NCBI RefSeq assembly: GCF_002735905.1
Contig: NZ_PEBD01000010.1
Span: 806,001 to 870,000 of the forward strand
Length of the DNA stretch: 64,000 nt
Reading direction: 5' to 3'
DNA from: Williamsia muralis
GTDB taxonomy: Bacteria; Actinomycetota; Actinomycetes; Mycobacteriales; Mycobacteriaceae
Under the pieces are notes generated by a model that made no database searches, had not been told where the DNA came from, and saw only the letters and a program-made list of their open reading frames with translations. Positions 1-8,814 of this stretch are shown piece by piece. The translations under genes were made by a program, and so were the position numbers. The first letter of the stretch is position 1. Each line of letters begins with the position of its first letter.

Positions 1-58
1 GTTCCATGATCTCGAACGGTTTGCCGGCCTCGAGTAGCACTGCGGCTTTGGTTTTCAT
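1..58 (-). CDS. NDMA-dependent-type alcohol dehydrogenase (N-terminal 19 codons, cut by window edge)
   Basis: Only the first 19 codons are present, reading MKTKAAVLLEAGKPFEIME from an ATG at 58. This is the usual start of zinc-dependent medium-chain alcohol dehydrogenases, and closest from memory to the NDMA-dependent (nicotinoprotein) branch of actinobacteria. It follows the aldehyde dehydrogenase on the same strand after a 44-base gap, so the two should form an operon that oxidises an alcohol through its aldehyde to an acid. Family members of this branch depend on mycofactocin, whose biosynthetic cluster lies 31 kb away. The rest of the gene is outside the window, so the subfamily is uncertain. 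Confidence 0.75.
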   Translation of the reverse strand, partial: MKTKAAVLLEAGKPFEIME

Positions 59-102
59 GATGGTCCTTTCGATGGTGTGTAGGGAGATGCCAGGAAGCGT
101 TG

Positions 103-1599
103 TCAGAGAGCGATGTTCACTGATTTGGTCTCGGTGTAGAGATCGATCGCCGAGTTGCCCAGTTCGCGGCCCCAGCCGGACTGCTTGTAGCCACCGAACG
201 GCATCGCGGTGTCGAACCCGTTGTACTGGTTGACCCAGACCGAACCGGCCTTGATGCGCCTGGCTGTCTTGTGTGCCTTGGACAGGTCTCGGGTCCAGAT
301 GCCGGCGGCGAGTCCGTAGATCGAGTTGTTGGCTGCAGCCACCACGTCATCTCCGTCGAAGGGCATTGCGGCCACCACTGGGCCGAAGATCTCTTCCTCG
401 ACGATCGAGAAACTCGGCTCGACGTCCACGAATACGGTGGGTTCGATGAAGTATCCCTCGTCACCCCAACGCTTTCCGCCGGTCAGCGCCCGTGCTCCGT
501 CGGCAAGGCCCTGAGCGAGATAGCCACTGACCTTGTCGAACTGCTCCTGCGAGATGAGCGGGCCGAGTTCGGTGGTGGGATCGAGGCCAGGCCCGATCTT
601 GGCCTTTGATGCAGCCTCTGCGACGGCAGCGGTGAAGTCGTCGAAGATCGGGCGCTCCACGAAGAGTCGCGTGCCCGCGACGCAGCACTGGCCGTGGTTG
701 AACATCCATGCGGCGACCGAACCGGCCACGGCCTGCTCGAAGTCGGCGTCGGCGAACACGATGTTCGGGCTCTTGCCGCCCAATTCGAGGGAGACCTTCT
801 TGAGATTGCCCTGCGCGGCCGCGACGATTTTCTTGCCGACCTCGGTGGACCCGGTGAACGCGATCTTGTCCACGTCCGGATGTGCCGTCAGGGCGGCGCC
901 GGCGTCACCGAAGCCGGTGACGATGTTGACGACCCCGGGAGGAAATCCTGCCTCTTCGAAGATCTCGCCCAAAAGCAGTGCGGTCAAGGGGGTTTGTTCG
1001 GCAGGTTTGAGCACCACGGTGTTGCCGGCCGCGAGTGCGGGGGCCAACTTGAACGACGCCATCAGGAGCGGGAAGTTCCACGGAACGATGAGGCCGCATA
1101 CCCCGACGGGGTCACGCAGGGTGTACGCGTGGAACTCGCCGCCCGGGACGAAGGGCATCGACACGTTGACCGTTGATCCGAAGATCTTGGTGCACAGTCC
1201 CGCGTTGTATCGGAAGATGTCGGCCGACCACGCCGTGTCGACAGCCGCGGCGATACCCGCTGATTTGCCGTTGTCCAAGGCTTCGAGCTGGCCGAATTCC
1301 TCCGCGCGTTCGGTGAGCAGATCACCGACCCGCCAGAGCAGACGTTCGCGCTCGTTCGGCTTCATCCGGGCCCATGGTCCGTCGTCGAATGCGCGCCGGG
1401 CGGCCCGGACCGCTCGGTCGACGTCGGCGGCGTCGCCGTGGGCGACGTCGGTGATGGGAGCCGTGGTGGCCGGGTCGAAGGTGGTGAAGGTCTTGCCCGA
1501 CGCGGCACCTGTCCACTCACCCCCGATCAGCATCGAACGGTCGGTGGAAATGAAATCCCTTACCCGCGATGTCAATTGGGGCTCGGCAATGGCGGTCAT
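103..1599 (-). CDS. NAD(P)-dependent aldehyde dehydrogenase
   Basis: A 498-residue enzyme of the aldehyde dehydrogenase superfamily, full length for the family. It oxidises an aldehyde to a carboxylate with NAD(P)+. The nucleotide-binding motif FTGSTEVGKK, the general-base glutamate in SLELGGKSPN and the catalytic cysteine in NHGQCCVAGTR are all visible, and the C-terminal PFGGYKQSGWGRE block is intact. The ATG at 1599 is preferred over an ATG seven codons upstream because AGGAG lies five bases before it. It heads an operon with the alcohol dehydrogenase that starts at 58. The GAF/Fis regulator immediately upstream on the same strand is its likely activator. The physiological substrate cannot be read from the sequence. 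Confidence 0.93.
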   Translation of the reverse strand: MTAIAEPQLTSRVRDFISTDRSMLIGGEWTGAASGKTFTTFDPATTAPITDVAHGDAADVDRAVRAARRAFDDGPWARMKPNERERLLWRVGDLLTERAEEFGQLEALDNGKSAGIAAAVDTAWSADIFRYNAGLCTKIFGSTVNVSMPFVPGGEFHAYTLRDPVGVCGLIVPWNFPLLMASFKLAPALAAGNTVVLKPAEQTPLTALLLGEIFEEAGFPPGVVNIVTGFGDAGAALTAHPDVDKIAFTGSTEVGKKIVAAAQGNLKKVSLELGGKSPNIVFADADFEQAVAGSVAAWMFNHGQCCVAGTRLFVERPIFDDFTAAVAEAASKAKIGPGLDPTTELGPLISQEQFDKVSGYLAQGLADGARALTGGKRWGDEGYFIEPTVFVDVEPSFSIVEEEIFGPVVAAMPFDGDDVVAAANNSIYGLAAGIWTRDLSKAHKTARRIKAGSVWVNQYNGFDTAMPFGGYKQSGWGRELGNSAIDLYTETKSVNIAL

Positions 1600-1733
1600 A
1601 CATTCTCCTAGCGTCAGCATGCACAGTCGTTTATGTGACTGCGGTCATAGTGCCAACGAAAGGTGGTGCCCAACTGTCCGGAATCTGTACACCCTGCCGG
1701 ACGCCGAGGATCATCCTGTCGGTCGAACGAGCC
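1600..1733 (-). promoter_or_regulatory. Upstream region of the aldehyde dehydrogenase operon with a spaced inverted repeat
   Basis: This 134-base gap separates the regulator from the aldehyde dehydrogenase and should hold the operon promoter. An inverted repeat, GTCCGG at 1676-1681 and CCGGAC at 1697-1702, is separated by 15 bases. Fis-type regulators of this family bind spaced dyads, so it is a candidate operator. No sigma-54 type -24/-12 element is evident. The assignment is speculative. Confidence 0.3.
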
Positions 1734-3383
1734 TCAGTGATCGATGTCCAGTGCGCGAAGCCGGGTGTACAGCGTGCTGCGACTGATACCCAGCATCTTC
1801 GCTGCGTGGACCTTGTTGCCCTCGCTGGCCTGCATGGCCTCGACGATCGCCTGACGTTCGGCCCGGTCGCGTCCGGACAGCCGGTGCGCGCGCGTGGTGG
1901 TCTGATGGTGCGCAGGCAGGTCGGCAACCGTGATCACCCGATCCGCGCGGCGGGCGGCGTTGTCGGCCGCGGTTCGCAGAACCATCGTGAGTTCGGTCAG
2001 GTTGCCCGGCCAGTCGGACGAGAGCAGGGCCTCGCCGGCTGCCGCACCGAGCACGGCACGAGGCGCGATGCGCGACAACACGTTTCCCGCCAGAGCCGGC
2101 AGGTCGATCGTGCGATGGCGCAACGGCGCCAGATCTACCCGGCGTGGACACAGAGCGATGAGGGCGGCGACCGGACCAGGTGACTCGGGCAGCGGGGGAG
2201 CGGTCAGCACAACCGGTGGGGTCCCCTCGAGAACCGCCGTCCTGAGCGCGGACAGACTCAGCGGATCAAGAAGATGCACGTTCTCGATGAGCAGGGTGGT
2301 CTCGTCGGTTCCGGCGAGATGGCCGATCAGTCCGCCACCGCCCGAGCCGGTCACCAGGGCCGCGGCGTCCACGGCACGGACCGGGCGGTCGCCCAGCAGT
2401 TCAGCCGCGGTGCTGGTCCGTCCACTACCCGGTTCACCGGTGATCGCAGTGTTCTCCCACACGCTACGAGGTCGGTCTGTCCGCATGCCCGCGCCGGTCT
2501 GCGAGCGCGACTTACGGGCAATCGGCACGCGGGGCAGATCGAGAGGTCGCACCCGGAAGAGGGCGCCACCGGCACTGCCGGACACCCGCCGACCGACGAC
2601 CTCCACGACGTTGCCCGACACCAGGGCGAGTTGCGTTCGGCGCTCGTCTGCACCCAGATCGGCGGCCAGCGCGCGAAGGGTTCCGAAGTCCGCGGACGCG
2701 AGGATGTCGGCGGCAAGGGCATTGGTCAGCAACAGATCGTCACCGACCGCGACCACGGCGACATCGCGCCGGGGCGCGACACGCTGAAACGCCTCCACCA
2801 CCGCCGTCTGCCGCGCCCTCGACCCCTCCAGGAGACGCTGCTCGATATCGCCCGCGATTCGGTCGACAAACGGCGCGAACAGCGGATTGACGGTCGGTTC
2901 GAGGTTGCTCATGCAGACGATCCCCTCCAGCCGCCGGGAGACGGGATGGAGGATGGGCCGCCCATAGCAGCTGATCGTGCGGAACTGCTCGAGGAAGTGT
3001 TCGGCGGCATTGATGACGATGCCGTCCCGGATCTCGAGCGGGGTGCCGAGCGCGGTGGTGCCCATCGTGTCCTCGCTGAACTCGGCGCCGCAGACCGCGC
3101 CCACCGATTCCAGTGCCTGCTCGACCTGGACCCCGCCGAACGTGCGAGACACGAGCCGGGCATCGGCATCCACCAGCAACAGAGCCGTGTTGGACTCGGC
3201 CAATTGATGTGCGATGGCGTCGATGACCGGGCCGGCGGCCCGAAGCAACGGATGCTCGGTCGATGAGATGTCCACAGGCTGCACGTCCGGCGAATCACCT
3301 GGCTTCAGCCCACCCAGCAGCGATCGCTGCCACGACTGGGCGATGTCGGGGCGATTCGGCTGGGTGTGCGATCGGCTGTTCAT
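1734..3383 (-). CDS. GAF/Fis-type transcriptional regulator (AcoR-like)
   Basis: A 549-residue regulator from an ATG at 3383; a GTG two codons upstream is possible. A GAF-like sensor region covers roughly residues 50-200. The middle part is a degenerate AAA+ domain: GEPGSGRTS still looks like a Walker A loop, but I see no GAFTGA sigma-54 contact motif. That fits actinobacteria, which lack sigma-54. The C-terminus is a Fis-type helix-turn-helix (GNKVHAAKMLGISRSTLYTR). Relatives control alcohol, aldehyde, acetoin and propane oxidation operons in Gordonia and mycobacteria. Its position directly upstream of the aldehyde and alcohol dehydrogenases suggests it activates them in response to an alcohol or aldehyde. 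Confidence 0.85.
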   Translation of the reverse strand: MNSRSHTQPNRPDIAQSWQRSLLGGLKPGDSPDVQPVDISSTEHPLLRAAGPVIDAIAHQLAESNTALLLVDADARLVSRTFGGVQVEQALESVGAVCGAEFSEDTMGTTALGTPLEIRDGIVINAAEHFLEQFRTISCYGRPILHPVSRRLEGIVCMSNLEPTVNPLFAPFVDRIAGDIEQRLLEGSRARQTAVVEAFQRVAPRRDVAVVAVGDDLLLTNALAADILASADFGTLRALAADLGADERRTQLALVSGNVVEVVGRRVSGSAGGALFRVRPLDLPRVPIARKSRSQTGAGMRTDRPRSVWENTAITGEPGSGRTSTAAELLGDRPVRAVDAAALVTGSGGGGLIGHLAGTDETTLLIENVHLLDPLSLSALRTAVLEGTPPVVLTAPPLPESPGPVAALIALCPRRVDLAPLRHRTIDLPALAGNVLSRIAPRAVLGAAAGEALLSSDWPGNLTELTMVLRTAADNAARRADRVITVADLPAHHQTTTRAHRLSGRDRAERQAIVEAMQASEGNKVHAAKMLGISRSTLYTRLRALDIDH

Positions 3384-3713
3384 CTGCACCCGCGACGCTA
3401 CCCCCGCGGTAGGCGAGAGCACTGCGGAATCGGGTGCCTCGGCGGTCGATACGAGGCTGGGGCCACGGGCGGGACGTAGCTGTCGTAGGCCCATCAGGGG
3501 ACAGGGCCCGACGCTTGCCGGTGCGCTCGAGTGGACCACCCGCGGGCCGACACAGGCGAATAGACTCGCCGGAACCGAGAACTGGTCTGCAGCACCGGCC
3601 CGAGATGGAGTCGTGGGAACCGCCTTGACGGATGTATTCGCCCGCTTACCCGGGGTCCGACCGCGCGGCAGTATCGCCGGGAGTAGCTGCGTCCCGACAT
3701 CACCGCGGGTCTG
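3384..3713. other. Divergent intergenic region carrying the damaged 5' end of the SulP gene
   Basis: These 330 bases lie between the divergently read regulator and SulP gene. The first 240 bases show no gene I can support. From 3625 a TTG-initiated frame reads MTDVFARLPGVR, typical of a SulP N-terminus, but it is not in frame with the rest of the transporter. The SulP frame itself carries a TAG at 3684-3686 followed by LRPDITAGL, which is the conserved lead into the first membrane helix of the family. A frameshift and a stop therefore separate the apparent original start from the long open frame. Confidence 0.55.
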
Positions 3714-5312
3714 GTGTTGACCGCGCTGCTGATCCCGGCCGGGATGGGTTACGCAGAGGCGGCAGGGTTGCCCGCGTATGCCGGCCTGTATGCCACCATC
3801 GTCCCGCTCCTGGCGTATGCGGTGGTGGGCCCGTCGAAAATCCTTGTCCTCGGGCCGGATTCGTCGCTCGCGCCCCTGATCGCCGCGGCGGTGGCGCCGT
3901 TGGCGGTGACCGGCGACCCGGAGACCGCGCTCGCCCTCGCCGGAATCCTCGCTGTCCTCGTCGGTCTCGTCTTGCTCGTCGCCGGTTTCCTTCGGTTGGG
4001 GTTCGTCACCGACCTGTTGTCGAAACCCATCCGGCTCGGATATCTGAACGCGATCGCGCTCATAGTGGTCGTCGGCCAGTTGCCGAAACTGCTCGGCTTC
4101 TCCGTCGATGCCGACAACCTGATCGAGCAGGGATGGGACACCGCGCACGCCGCACTCGGCGGCGGCATCGACCTCGTCACCGCCGCAATCGGTTTCGGCT
4201 CATTGGCGATCATCGTCGTCTTCCGGCTCTGGATGCCTCGCGTGCCAGGGGTTCTCGTGGCCGTTGTGGCAGCGATCGTCGTCTCCGCGACCCTGGGCCT
4301 CACCGATGACGTCGGGATGGTCGGCGCCTTGCCCGACGGCATGCCGTTGCCGTCGTTCGGGGGAGTCGGCTGGTCGGACGTGGCCGAACTCGTCGGGCCC
4401 GCAGCCGGCATCGCGTTGATCGCTTTCGCCGACACCGGTGTCCTGTCCCGCACGTTCGCGGCCCGCCACGGCGAAGAGGTGAACGGGAGCACGGAGATGA
4501 AGGCAGTCGGCGTGGCCAACATCGCCGGCGGCCTCTTCAGCGGCTTCCCGATCTCGGCGAGTGGATCACGCACCCCCGTGGCCGAGCAGGCCGGGGCCAA
4601 GACCCAACTCGCCGGAGTCGTCGGGGCACTCGCCGTGCTGGTCTTCGTGCTCGCGGCTCCGGGCGTCACCGCTTACCTGCCCGATGCCACGCTCGCCGCC
4701 GTGGTGATCGTGGCCGCCACCGCTCTGGTCGACGTGAGCGGCATGATCCGGATGTTCCGGATGAGCAAGATCGAGTTCGCTCTCGCGGTCGCGGCCTTCG
4801 TGGGCGTCGCGCTGGTCGGGGTGCTCGAGGGTGTACTGGTCGCGATCGGCCTGTCCTTTGTCGCCGTGGTCGCGCGGGCCTGGCAGCCCTATCGCACCGA
4901 ACTCGTCCAGGTCGCCGACCGCCCCGGCTTCCACGACATCGCGCGCCACCCTGGCGGTCGCCGCATCCCGGGTCTTGTCTTGGTCCGCTTCGATGCACCG
5001 CTGTTCTTCGCGAACGGCGGCATCTTCGACGACTACGTCCGGTCGGTGGTCTCGGCGGCCGACGACCGGGTCGACTGGGTGATCGTGGCGGCCGAACCGG
5101 TGACCGGCATCGACACCACCGCGGTCGACGAACTCATCGATCTCGACACCTACCTGGCGAGCAGAGGCATCCGGCTGGTCTTCGCGGAGATGAAGGGGCC
5201 CATGAAAGACAGGCTCATCCGATTCGGCCTGGGAGACAGATTCGGTCCCGACCGTTTCCAACCCACGATCGAGGCCGCGGTGGACGCGTTCAGGGGCCGC
5301 GATGGCCGTTGA
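3714..5312 (+). CDS. SulP-family anion transporter with STAS domain, 5' end possibly broken
   Basis: A 532-residue SulP/SLC26-type permease, probably for sulfate, bicarbonate or another anion. It has about 10-12 membrane segments and a C-terminal STAS domain (roughly residues 400-525). The segment LLIPAGMGYAEAAGLPAYAG is the family signature. The only start in the open frame is GTG at 3714, which falls inside the first membrane helix and has no clear ribosome-binding site. Directly upstream, in frame, are LRPDITAGL and a TAG stop where relatives usually have Trp. The gene is either a recent pseudogene, a product truncated in its first helix, or the site of two sequencing errors. The body of the gene shows no other lesion. 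Confidence 0.8.
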   Translation: MLTALLIPAGMGYAEAAGLPAYAGLYATIVPLLAYAVVGPSKILVLGPDSSLAPLIAAAVAPLAVTGDPETALALAGILAVLVGLVLLVAGFLRLGFVTDLLSKPIRLGYLNAIALIVVVGQLPKLLGFSVDADNLIEQGWDTAHAALGGGIDLVTAAIGFGSLAIIVVFRLWMPRVPGVLVAVVAAIVVSATLGLTDDVGMVGALPDGMPLPSFGGVGWSDVAELVGPAAGIALIAFADTGVLSRTFAARHGEEVNGSTEMKAVGVANIAGGLFSGFPISASGSRTPVAEQAGAKTQLAGVVGALAVLVFVLAAPGVTAYLPDATLAAVVIVAATALVDVSGMIRMFRMSKIEFALAVAAFVGVALVGVLEGVLVAIGLSFVAVVARAWQPYRTELVQVADRPGFHDIARHPGGRRIPGLVLVRFDAPLFFANGGIFDDYVRSVVSAADDRVDWVIVAAEPVTGIDTTAVDELIDLDTYLASRGIRLVFAEMKGPMKDRLIRFGLGDRFGPDRFQPTIEAAVDAFRGRDGR

Positions 5313-5638
5313 GTGCTGCTTACGAACAGGCGACAACCTGCAGGATCGTTCCGGTCTGCGGCCGTGCCGGACGATTTTGACCTGCGGTCGCACGGTCGGT
5401 AGAGTTGACCGCTGGTGCCCGGCCTCCGCCATATTCTAGATCGGCCGGGTCCATCTGCGTGCCTTCAACTGCCGCTTCGGGCAATTTCGACACGCCCGAC
5501 CAAGGGGTAGGGAAGGCCACACCTGACCAGGGCGTTTGCCCCGGTGGGGCGTACTGCGGAAGAACCGATCTCATCGGACTTGCCCGGAGCAGAAACCGCA
5601 GCAGAGACGAAGAACGCCAAACAAAGGAAGAACTCTCA
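5313..5638 (+). promoter_or_regulatory. Promoter and leader of the rpsL-rpsG-fusA-tuf operon
   Basis: The 326 bases between the SulP gene and rpsL hold no convincing gene. A plausible sigma-A promoter is TTGACC at 5377-5382, then 17 bases, then TAGAGT at 5400-5405. A second TTGACC follows at 5405-5410. The leader contains a small GCCCC/GGGGC hairpin near 5540-5552. The ribosome-binding site of rpsL, AAAGGAAG, ends about nine bases before its GTG. Confidence 0.5.
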
Positions 5639-6013
5639 GTGCCAACTATCAACCAGCTGGTCCGTAAGGGCCGCCATGACAAGCCTGCCAAGCAGAAGAC
5701 GGCAGCGCTGAAAGGCAGCCCGCAGCGACGCGGCGTGTGCACTCGCGTCTACACAACCACCCCGAAGAAGCCGAACTCGGCGCTCCGGAAGGTGGCACGT
5801 GTTCGTCTCACCAGCTCGGTCGAGGTGACCGCATACATCCCCGGTGAAGGCCACAACCTGCAGGAGCACTCGATGGTGCTCGTTCGCGGTGGTCGTGTGA
5901 AGGACCTCCCGGGTGTGCGTTACAAGGTCATCCGCGGCTCGCTCGACACCCAGGGTGTCAAGGCCCGCAAGCAGGGTCGCAGCAAGTACGGCGCGAAGAA
6001 GGAGAAGGGCTGA
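5639..6013 (+). CDS. rpsL: 30S ribosomal protein S12
   Basis: A 124-residue S12 starting at GTG 5639 (reads [11 protein letters not shown]), the standard actinobacterial length. S12 sits at the decoding centre of the 30S subunit. The streptomycin-related positions, lysine in [11 protein letters not shown] (K43) and in GRVKDLPG (K88), are wild type, so no rpsL-based resistance is predicted. The longer open frame upstream is not coding: the conserved protein begins at this GTG and a GGAAG ribosome-binding site precedes it. The stop overlaps the start of rpsG by one base, so the genes are translationally coupled. Confidence 0.99.
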   Translation: MPTINQLVRKGRHDKPAKQKTAALKGSPQRRGVCTRVYTTTPKKPNSALRKVARVRLTSSVEVTAYIPGEGHNLQEHSMVLVRGGRVKDLPGVRYKVIRGSLDTQGVKARKQGRSKYGAKKEKG

Positions 6014-6483
6014 TGCCACGTAAAGGACCCGCACCCAAGCGCCCCCTGATCAACGACCCGGTCTACGGCAGCCCCGTCGTGACCCAGCTGGTCAACAAGA
6101 TCCTGCTGGACGGCAAGAAGTCGACGGCCGAGCGGATCGTCTACCAGGCCCTGGAACAGGCTCGTGAGAAGACCGGCACCGATCCGGTCGTCACCCTCAA
6201 GCGCGCGCTGGACAACGTCCGTCCGGCCCTCGAGGTCAAGAGCCGTCGCGTCGGTGGCGCCACCTACCAGGTGCCCATCGAGGTCAAGCCGGGCCGTGCG
6301 AACACCCTCGCGCTGCGTTGGTTGGTGACCTTCAGTCGCCAGCGTCGCGAGAAGACGATGGTCGAGCGTCTCGCCAACGAGCTGCTCGACGCCAGTAACG
6401 GTCTCGGCGCCGCAGTCAAGCGCCGCGAGGACACCCACAAGATGGCCGAGGCCAACCGGGCGTTCGCGCACTACCGCTGGTGA
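6013..6483 (+). CDS. rpsG: 30S ribosomal protein S7
   Basis: A 156-residue S7, the family's normal length, starting with [20 protein letters not shown]7 nucleates assembly of the 30S head and contacts tRNA in the exit site. The ATG overlaps the rpsL stop (TGATG). In many bacteria S7 autoregulates the str operon by binding its own mRNA. The perfect hairpin directly after the stop could take part in such control, but that is inference. Confidence 0.99.
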   Translation: MPRKGPAPKRPLINDPVYGSPVVTQLVNKILLDGKKSTAERIVYQALEQAREKTGTDPVVTLKRALDNVRPALEVKSRRVGGATYQVPIEVKPGRANTLALRWLVTFSRQRREKTMVERLANELLDASNGLGAAVKRREDTHKMAEANRAFAHYRW

Positions 6484-6489
6484 CAACGG

Positions 6490-6514
6490 GCCGCCGGCCC
6501 TCCAGGCCGGCGGC
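6490..6514 (+). promoter_or_regulatory. Perfect GC-rich hairpin between rpsG and fusA
   Basis: A 10-bp stem, GCCGCCGGCC and GGCCGGCGGC, closes a five-base loop just after the rpsG stop. No run of T follows, so it is unlikely to be a strong intrinsic terminator. It may be an attenuator, a processing site or a 3' stabiliser inside the str operon. Confidence 0.5.
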
Positions 6515-6551
6515 TACCACAACTTTCAGGCAATACAGAGTGAGGAATTAA

Positions 6552-8657
6552 GTGGCACAGGAAGTGCTCAGCGACCTCAACAAGGTTCGCAACATCGGCA
6601 TCATGGCTCACATCGATGCCGGCAAGACCACCACCACCGAGCGAATCCTCTTCTACACCGGCGTCAACTACAAGATCGGCGAGACGCACGACGGCGCCTC
6701 GACGACCGACTGGATGGAGCAGGAGAAGGAGCGGGGTATCACCATCACCTCCGCTGCGGTGACCTGTTTCTGGAACAAGAACCAGATCAACATCATCGAC
6801 ACCCCCGGGCACGTCGACTTCACCGTCGAGGTGGAGCGAAGCCTGCGAGTGCTCGACGGTGCGGTAGCGGTGTTCGACGGTAAAGAAGGCGTGGAGCCGC
6901 AGTCCGAGCAGGTCTGGCGGCAGGCCGAGAAGTACGAAGTCCCCCGTATCTGCTTCGTCAACAAGATGGACAAGCTGGGCGCCGACTTCTACTTCACGGT
7001 GCGCACCATCGAAGAGCGTCTCGGTGCCAAGCCGCTGGTTCTCCAGCTGCCGATCGGTGCCGAGGACGACTTCGACGGTGTCGTGGATCTCATCGAGATG
7101 AAGGCGATCACCTGGCGCGGCGTCGTGCCGACCGGTGCCGAGCCGACCATCGAGGAGATCCCGGCCGATCTGCTGGAGAAGGCCAAGGAGTACCGCGAGA
7201 AGCTGATGGAGACGGTCGCCGAGACCGACGAAGCGCTCCTCGAGAAGTACTTCGGTGGCGAAGAGCTCAGCATCGCCGAGGTCAAGGCGGCCATCCGTAA
7301 GCTCACCGTCACCCGTGAGCTGTACCCGGTGCTGTGTGGCTCGGCGTTCAAGAACAAGGGCGTGCAGCCCATGCTCGACGCGGTCATCGACTACCTGCCC
7401 AGCCCGCTCGACGTTCCCTCTGTGGAAGGTCACGCGGTCGGCAACGAAGAAGAGATCCTGTCGCGCAAGCCGTCGTCCGACGAGCCGTTCGCGGCGCTGG
7501 CATTCAAGATCGCCTCGCACCCGTTCTTCGGCAAGCTGACGTTCGTGCGTGTGTACTCCGGACACATCACGGCAGGCACCGGCGTGCTCAATGCCACCAA
7601 GGGCAAGAAAGAGCGCATCGGCAAGCTGTTCCAGATGCACGCCAACAAGGAAATGCCGGTCGAGGATGCCACGGCAGGCCACATCTACGCGATGATCGGC
7701 CTCAAGGACACCACCACCGGTGACACCTTGTGCGACTCGAATGCACCGATCGTCCTGGAATCGATGAGCTTCCCGGACCCGGTCATCAACGTCTCGATCG
7801 AGCCCAAGACCAAGTCCGACCAGGAAAAGCTGGGTGTCGCCATCCAGAAACTGGCCGAAGAGGACCCCACGTTCTCGGTCAAGCTGGACGACGAGACCGG
7901 CCAGACCGTCATCGGCGGCATGGGCGAGCTCCACCTCGACATCCTGGTCGACCGCATGAAGCGCGAGTTCAAGGTCGAGGCCAACGTCGGTAAGCCCCAG
8001 GTGGCCTACAGAGAGACCATCCGCAAGACGGTCGAGAAGCACGACTACACCCACAAGAAGCAGACCGGTGGCAGTGGCCAGTTCGCCAAGGTCATCGTCA
8101 AGCTGGAGCCGTTGGTGGATGCCGAAGACGGCGCCACCTACGAGTTCGTCAATGCCGTGACCGGTGGTCGCGTCCCGCGTGAGTACATCCCCTCTGTGGA
8201 TGCCGGCGCCCAGGACGCGATGCAGTACGGCGTGCTCGCGGGCTACCCGCTGGTCAACTTGAAGTTCACTCTGCTCGACGGCGCCTACCATGACGTCGAC
8301 TCGTCGGAGATGGCGTTCAAGATCGCCGGATCGGCTGCGATGAAAGAAGCAGCCAGGATGGCGGGCCCGGTGATCCTGGAACCGTTGATGGCCGTTGAGG
8401 TCACGACGCCCGAGGACTACATGGGTGACGTGATCGGCGACCTCAACTCACGCCGTGGTCAAATCCAGGCCATGGAAGAGCGCAGTGGCGCCCGTGTCGT
8501 CAAGGCACTGGTTCCGCTGTCGGAGATGTTCGGCTATATCGGAGACCTCCGGTCGAAGACCCAGGGCCGGGCAAACTACTCCATGGTGTTCGACTCGTAC
8601 GCTGAAGTACCGGCGAACGTGTCGAAGGAGATCATTGCCAAAGCAACGGGTGAGTGA
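6552..8657 (+). CDS. fusA: Translation elongation factor G
   Basis: A 701-residue EF-G starting at GTG 6552, the expected length. It is a GTPase that drives translocation and, with ribosome recycling factor, recycling. The G motifs are [15 protein letters not shown] (G1), RGITITSA (G2), DTPGHVDF (G3) and NKMDKLG (G4). Domains II to V follow without interruption, ending in the conserved [12 protein letters not shown] block. It lies downstream of rpsG after a 68-base gap with a hairpin. Codon use is strongly biased to preferred codons, as expected for a highly expressed gene. Only one fusA copy is in the window. Confidence 0.99.
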   Translation: MAQEVLSDLNKVRNIGIMAHIDAGKTTTTERILFYTGVNYKIGETHDGASTTDWMEQEKERGITITSAAVTCFWNKNQINIIDTPGHVDFTVEVERSLRVLDGAVAVFDGKEGVEPQSEQVWRQAEKYEVPRICFVNKMDKLGADFYFTVRTIEERLGAKPLVLQLPIGAEDDFDGVVDLIEMKAITWRGVVPTGAEPTIEEIPADLLEKAKEYREKLMETVAETDEALLEKYFGGEELSIAEVKAAIRKLTVTRELYPVLCGSAFKNKGVQPMLDAVIDYLPSPLDVPSVEGHAVGNEEEILSRKPSSDEPFAALAFKIASHPFFGKLTFVRVYSGHITAGTGVLNATKGKKERIGKLFQMHANKEMPVEDATAGHIYAMIGLKDTTTGDTLCDSNAPIVLESMSFPDPVINVSIEPKTKSDQEKLGVAIQKLAEEDPTFSVKLDDETGQTVIGGMGELHLDILVDRMKREFKVEANVGKPQVAYRETIRKTVEKHDYTHKKQTGGSGQFAKVIVKLEPLVDAEDGATYEFVNAVTGGRVPREYIPSVDAGAQDAMQYGVLAGYPLVNLKFTLLDGAYHDVDSSEMAFKIAGSAAMKEAARMAGPVILEPLMAVEVTTPEDYMGDVIGDLNSRRGQIQAMEERSGARVVKALVPLSEMFGYIGDLRSKTQGRANYSMVFDSYAEVPANVSKEIIAKATGE

Positions 8658-8814
8658 TCACTCTCCCGTCGCCTCGGCGATAGCGCCACCGGCGCACAGC
8701 AGATAAGAATCGCTTGCCGGCGGGGGACGTGAGTCCCTTGCCGTGCAAGAACTAAACACCCAGTGAAACCCGGAAGATTCCGGTTCACGACAACAAGTCC
8801 AGGAGGACAATCAA

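Noticed and set aside
1600-1733. Sigma-54 promoter suggested by the AAA+ type regulator.
   Set aside because: No TGGCAC-N5-TTGC element is seen, the regulator lacks GAFTGA, and actinobacteria lack sigma-54.
3384-4148. Upstream extension of the GAF/Fis regulator to an 804-residue protein.
   Set aside because: The extra part runs antisense to the SulP gene, is low-complexity and lacks family similarity; ATG 3383 gives the normal N-terminus.
5405-5638. N-terminally extended S12.
   Set aside because: S12 is highly conserved and starts at GTG 5639 with a ribosome-binding site; the extra 78 codons are leader sequence.
6471-8291. Long minus-strand open frame opposite fusA.
   Set aside because: Shadow frame caused by the high-GC codon bias of fusA; no homologous features or ribosome-binding site.
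8658-8814. Terminator between fusA and tuf.
   Set aside because: Only short imperfect dyads (GGGAC/GTCCC) and no T run are present; the strong terminator lies after tuf.
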